Shown: piece after piece, positions 7,101 to 7,640 of the stretch
Numbering within the stretch: the stretch's first letter is position 1
How the letters are laid out: each line of letters opens with the position of its first letter
Source of the DNA: Alphaproteobacteria bacterium
Lineage (GTDB): Bacteria; Pseudomonadota; Alphaproteobacteria; ATCC43930; CGMCC-115725
Assembly (NCBI GenBank): GCA_030037055.1
Contig: JASHRZ010000623.1
Location: forward strand, 1-7,640
DNA: 7,640 nucleotides
Direction: 5' to 3'
Notes under the pieces: generated by a model
Seen by the model: the letters and a program-made list of their open reading frames with translations, nothing else
Databases searched by the model: none
Told to the model about the DNA's origin: nothing
Position numbers and translations under genes: made by a program

Positions 7101-7294
7101 GTGGTGACGCGCTTCTCCATCTCGGGGGTTGGCAGGCCGGTATAGGTCCAGATGATCGTCACGACCGGGATGTTCACCGACGGGAAGACATCCTTCGGCA
7201 TGGTCACGATGGCGCCGAGACCGAGAAACAGGATCAAGGCGGCCACAACGTAGAAGGACACGCGGAATTTGAGCGCGTATTTGACCAGGCCCAT
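4127..7294 (-). CDS. RND-family proton-driven efflux permease (AcrB-like, inner membrane)
   Basis: The 1055-residue protein is of normal RND length, with the family's two-fold repeat: TM1 (about 13-31), a large periplasmic loop (32-335), TM2-6 (about 336-490), a cytosolic linker (491-535), TM7 (about 538-557), a second large loop (558-883) and TM8-12 (about 884-1042). TM4 carries GVLVDDATVAIEN (397-409). The D401-D402 pair matches the proton-relay pair of AcrB (D407/D408), pointing to the hydrophobe/amphiphile exporter branch rather than heavy-metal pumps. TRLRPVLMT (984-992) matches the conserved block before TM11. Oddity: TM10 reads SIGVASANSILL, so Ala954 takes the place of AcrB Lys940. 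The frame stays open 35 codons upstream, but that extension is Arg/Gly/Pro-rich. MGLVKYALKFRVSFY starts like other RND pumps and has GGGA 5 nt before it. The permease precedes and overlaps its adaptor; no outer-membrane factor is adjacent. Substrate unknown. Confidence 0.95.
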   Translation of the reverse strand: MGLVKYALKFRVSFYVVAALILFLGLGAIVTMPKDVFPSVNIPVVTIIWTYTGLPTPEMEKRVTTYSEYSLSNNINGIKNIESQTMYGVSVIKVYFQPDVNLDLAIAQCVASVNWIRAVMPPGIQPPTVVRYYASSVPVIQLALSSDKSSEQALFDYGLYRVRQTLTQLPGATLPVPFGGKQRQIMVDLDQHALQAHGLTPMDVTNAVTAENIVVPSGLVKLGSTQYPVRLNSSPDAIETLSRIPVKIVNGAPVLLQDVAYVRDGFAVQQNIVRADGRRAVLQTVLKNGNASTLSVVNLVKSMLPQIRAAAPSDMKFTELFDQSVFVSNAISDVVREGAIAAGLTALMIFTFLGSWRSTLIVLVSIPLAVLSSLAVLAALGETINLMTLGGLALAVGVLVDDATVAIENTYRLFEEGRPFRQAVVEGAAGIAKPTLISTLTICAAFISVIFLTDMAKFLFTPQALAVVFAMIASYLLSRTLVPILIDLLVHGEPHGDQAKSGSPGLFGRIHAGFERGFNRLRRSYVGLLHAILAHRMAAALIAGTMIVGAGFLTFVVGEDYFPQISAGQIRLHVRGPSGLRVEETERLFQAVEDEIRRVIPPRDLGLILDNIGMPAINYNLSYDDGSTVAMNDGQILISLKEGHAPAAAYMRNLRAALRERFPSATFYFQPADIITQILNFGLPAPIDVQVVGNDAENNRRVALALLPRVKAVRGAVDVHLHQIVDSPSFFVNVDRVRAAQLGLTEQQIANDMNTSLSSSFQVSPNFWADPKTGIPYQVAVQTPEYRLSSMSDLENTPLMLSGNEDTKLEMLSNVATLKRESMQTLITHSNIQRTFDIYANVQDRDLGAVEADLDRILPEFQKQLKPGNRIVLRGQIQSKSDAFFHLGLGLIGALVLVYLLMVVNFQNWGDPFVVLAALPLAFCGIVGSLFITQTTFSIPSLMGAIMSIGVASANSILLVTFAREYREATGCSAAEAAIMAGQTRLRPVLMTAAAMFVGMLPMSLGLADGSEANAALARAVLGGIAIGTCSTLLFVPFLYAALRRGEVRPLENYI

Positions 7295-7341
7295 GTTTGT
7301 CCCGTACCGCCTTCCCTTGGGTCCGCCGCCTGGCGCGCCAC

Positions 7342-7353
7342 GCCCGATCGGGC
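7342..7353. promoter_or_regulatory. 12-bp palindrome in the permease leader
   Basis: GCCCGATCGGGC is its own reverse complement, 47 bp upstream of the permease ATG. It could be an operator or a hairpin in the leader mRNA. GC-rich palindromes are common in such DNA, so the support is weak. Confidence 0.25.
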
Positions 7354-7428
7354 CGGACCGTCTCGACCGCGGGTGCCGCCCCGTGATGGCGGGCCGCAAC
7401 CCGCTGGCTGATCATGCCAAAGCCGGCA

Positions 7429-7457
7429 AATTTACACCCCAATATGAACAAGTCGAG
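7429..7457 (-). promoter_or_regulatory. Promoter candidate for the efflux operon
   Basis: On the minus strand, CTCGAC (7457-7452) and TAAATT (7434-7429) are separated by 17 bp. The -35 differs by one base from CTTGAC, the usual alphaproteobacterial -35. It sits in the most A/T-rich part of the upstream region, about 135 bp before the permease start, and an inverted repeat overlaps its -35 and spacer. Confidence 0.35.
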
Positions 7458-7466
7458 CATATTTGG
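7439..7466. promoter_or_regulatory. Inverted repeat overlapping the efflux promoter candidate (possible repressor operator)
   Basis: CCAATATG (7439-7446) and CATATTTGG (7458-7466) are inverted copies with one base inserted in the second arm, around an 11-nt centre. The arms flank the proposed -35 and reach into the spacer, where a TetR- or MarR-type repressor of a pump would be expected to bind. Such regulators commonly sit next to RND pumps, but no regulator gene is visible in the window. Confidence 0.35.
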
Positions 7467-7640
7467 CTAGGACGGCGAGCACGCATGGCAGAGCTGCTCG
7501 GCCGATGCGGGCGATCAGCGCATTCGCAGGCCGGTTCAGTCGCTCGGAAGGAGGAGGGCCGGGTCTCGCTCCCGCCCGCCGGACAAACAATGGAGAACCG
7601 AGATCCGACGATTCCCGATTTGTTGCAATAGGAAGATGCG

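Larger units (their letters stand above)
7295..7640. other. Upstream region of the efflux operon (346 bp, no confident gene)
   Basis: This region holds the leader and control region of the permease gene. Near the start codon are a GCCCGATCGGGC palindrome and a small hairpin (GCGGG at 7389-7393 with CCCGC at 7400-7404). The A/T-rich patch 7427-7465 holds a promoter candidate and an inverted repeat, and TCGGCCGA lies at 7498-7505. In the right 170 bp, frames are open on both strands, but none has convincing codon use or recognisable protein. A minus-strand frame from the right edge to a TAA at 7434-7432 could be the tail of a neighbouring gene; I cannot support it. Confidence 0.6.

Noticed and set aside
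7295..7399. A 35-codon N-terminal extension of the permease from ATG 7399
   Set aside because: The extension is Arg/Gly/Pro-rich and unlike any RND N-terminus. The protein from ATG 7294 starts with the usual short cytosolic stretch followed by TM1.
5576..7411. Plus-strand open frames (5576-6598 and 6617-7411) antisense to the permease
   Set aside because: Composition dominated by Arg, His, Asp, Glu and Gly with no fold-like pattern; they mirror the RND gene, whose frame is unambiguous.
5805..7460. A 551-codon minus-strand frame beginning MLDLFILGCKFAG upstream of the permease
   Set aside because: It overlaps the permease in another frame and turns into Arg/His/Pro-rich shadow sequence after about 25 residues. 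The hydrophobic start is short and has no good ribosome site.
7432..7640. Minus-strand frame from the right edge ending at a TAA, with a mildly helix-like tail (ANALIARIGRAALP)
   Set aside because: Third codon positions are not GC-rich as in the real genes, the upstream half is Pro/Arg/Ser-rich, and competing frames are also open. It could be the end of a neighbouring gene but cannot be supported here.

Overview
The window is high-GC DNA with alphaproteobacterial character, probably Hyphomicrobiales/Rhizobiales. This is inferred from the GC-rich third codon positions, the style of the gene products and a CTTGAC-like -35 element; no rRNA or tRNA is present to fix the taxon. It holds one partial and four complete protein genes and three short intergenic stretches. 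I see no mobile element, CRISPR array or RNA gene.

Left part (1-2237): a minus-strand gene runs off the left edge. Only its first 20 codons are visible, and they encode a twin-arginine (Tat) export signal behind a strong Shine-Dalgarno sequence. A 323-bp divergent intergenic region follows, with a stable imperfect hairpin, a weak promoter candidate and a perfect 16-bp palindrome. Next, on the plus strand, is a full-length allophanate hydrolase (atzF, 384-2237). It has the amidase-signature catalytic triad and the C-terminal allophanate-hydrolase domain, so it should perform the last step of the urea carboxylase/allophanate route to ammonia. No urea carboxylase is in view. The exported protein may be a transporter binding protein for a nitrogen compound, but that is inference from the neighbourhood.

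Middle (2233-2840): atzF converges on a 142-residue unrecognised cytosolic protein (minus strand). Both stop codons lie symmetrically inside one small perfect inverted repeat. A 163-bp gap separates this gene from the pump genes upstream of it.

Right part (2841-7294, minus strand): a two-gene tripartite-efflux unit. The RND permease (4127-7294, 1055 aa) comes first and the periplasmic adaptor (2841-4130, 429 aa) second, overlapping by 4 bp (ATGA). This is the reverse of the common adaptor-then-pump order, and no outer-membrane channel gene lies next to them. The permease keeps the TM4 Asp-Asp pair of drug/hydrophobe exporters but has Ala at the position of the AcrB TM10 lysine. The 346-bp region upstream of the pump carries an AT-rich promoter candidate overlapped by an inverted repeat.

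The palindromic octamer TCGGCCGA occurs three times in the window, once in each intergenic region and, by eye, never in a coding region. No obviously novel multi-gene system is present. The most useful leads are this shared palindrome, the reversed adaptor/pump order and the altered proton-relay residue.
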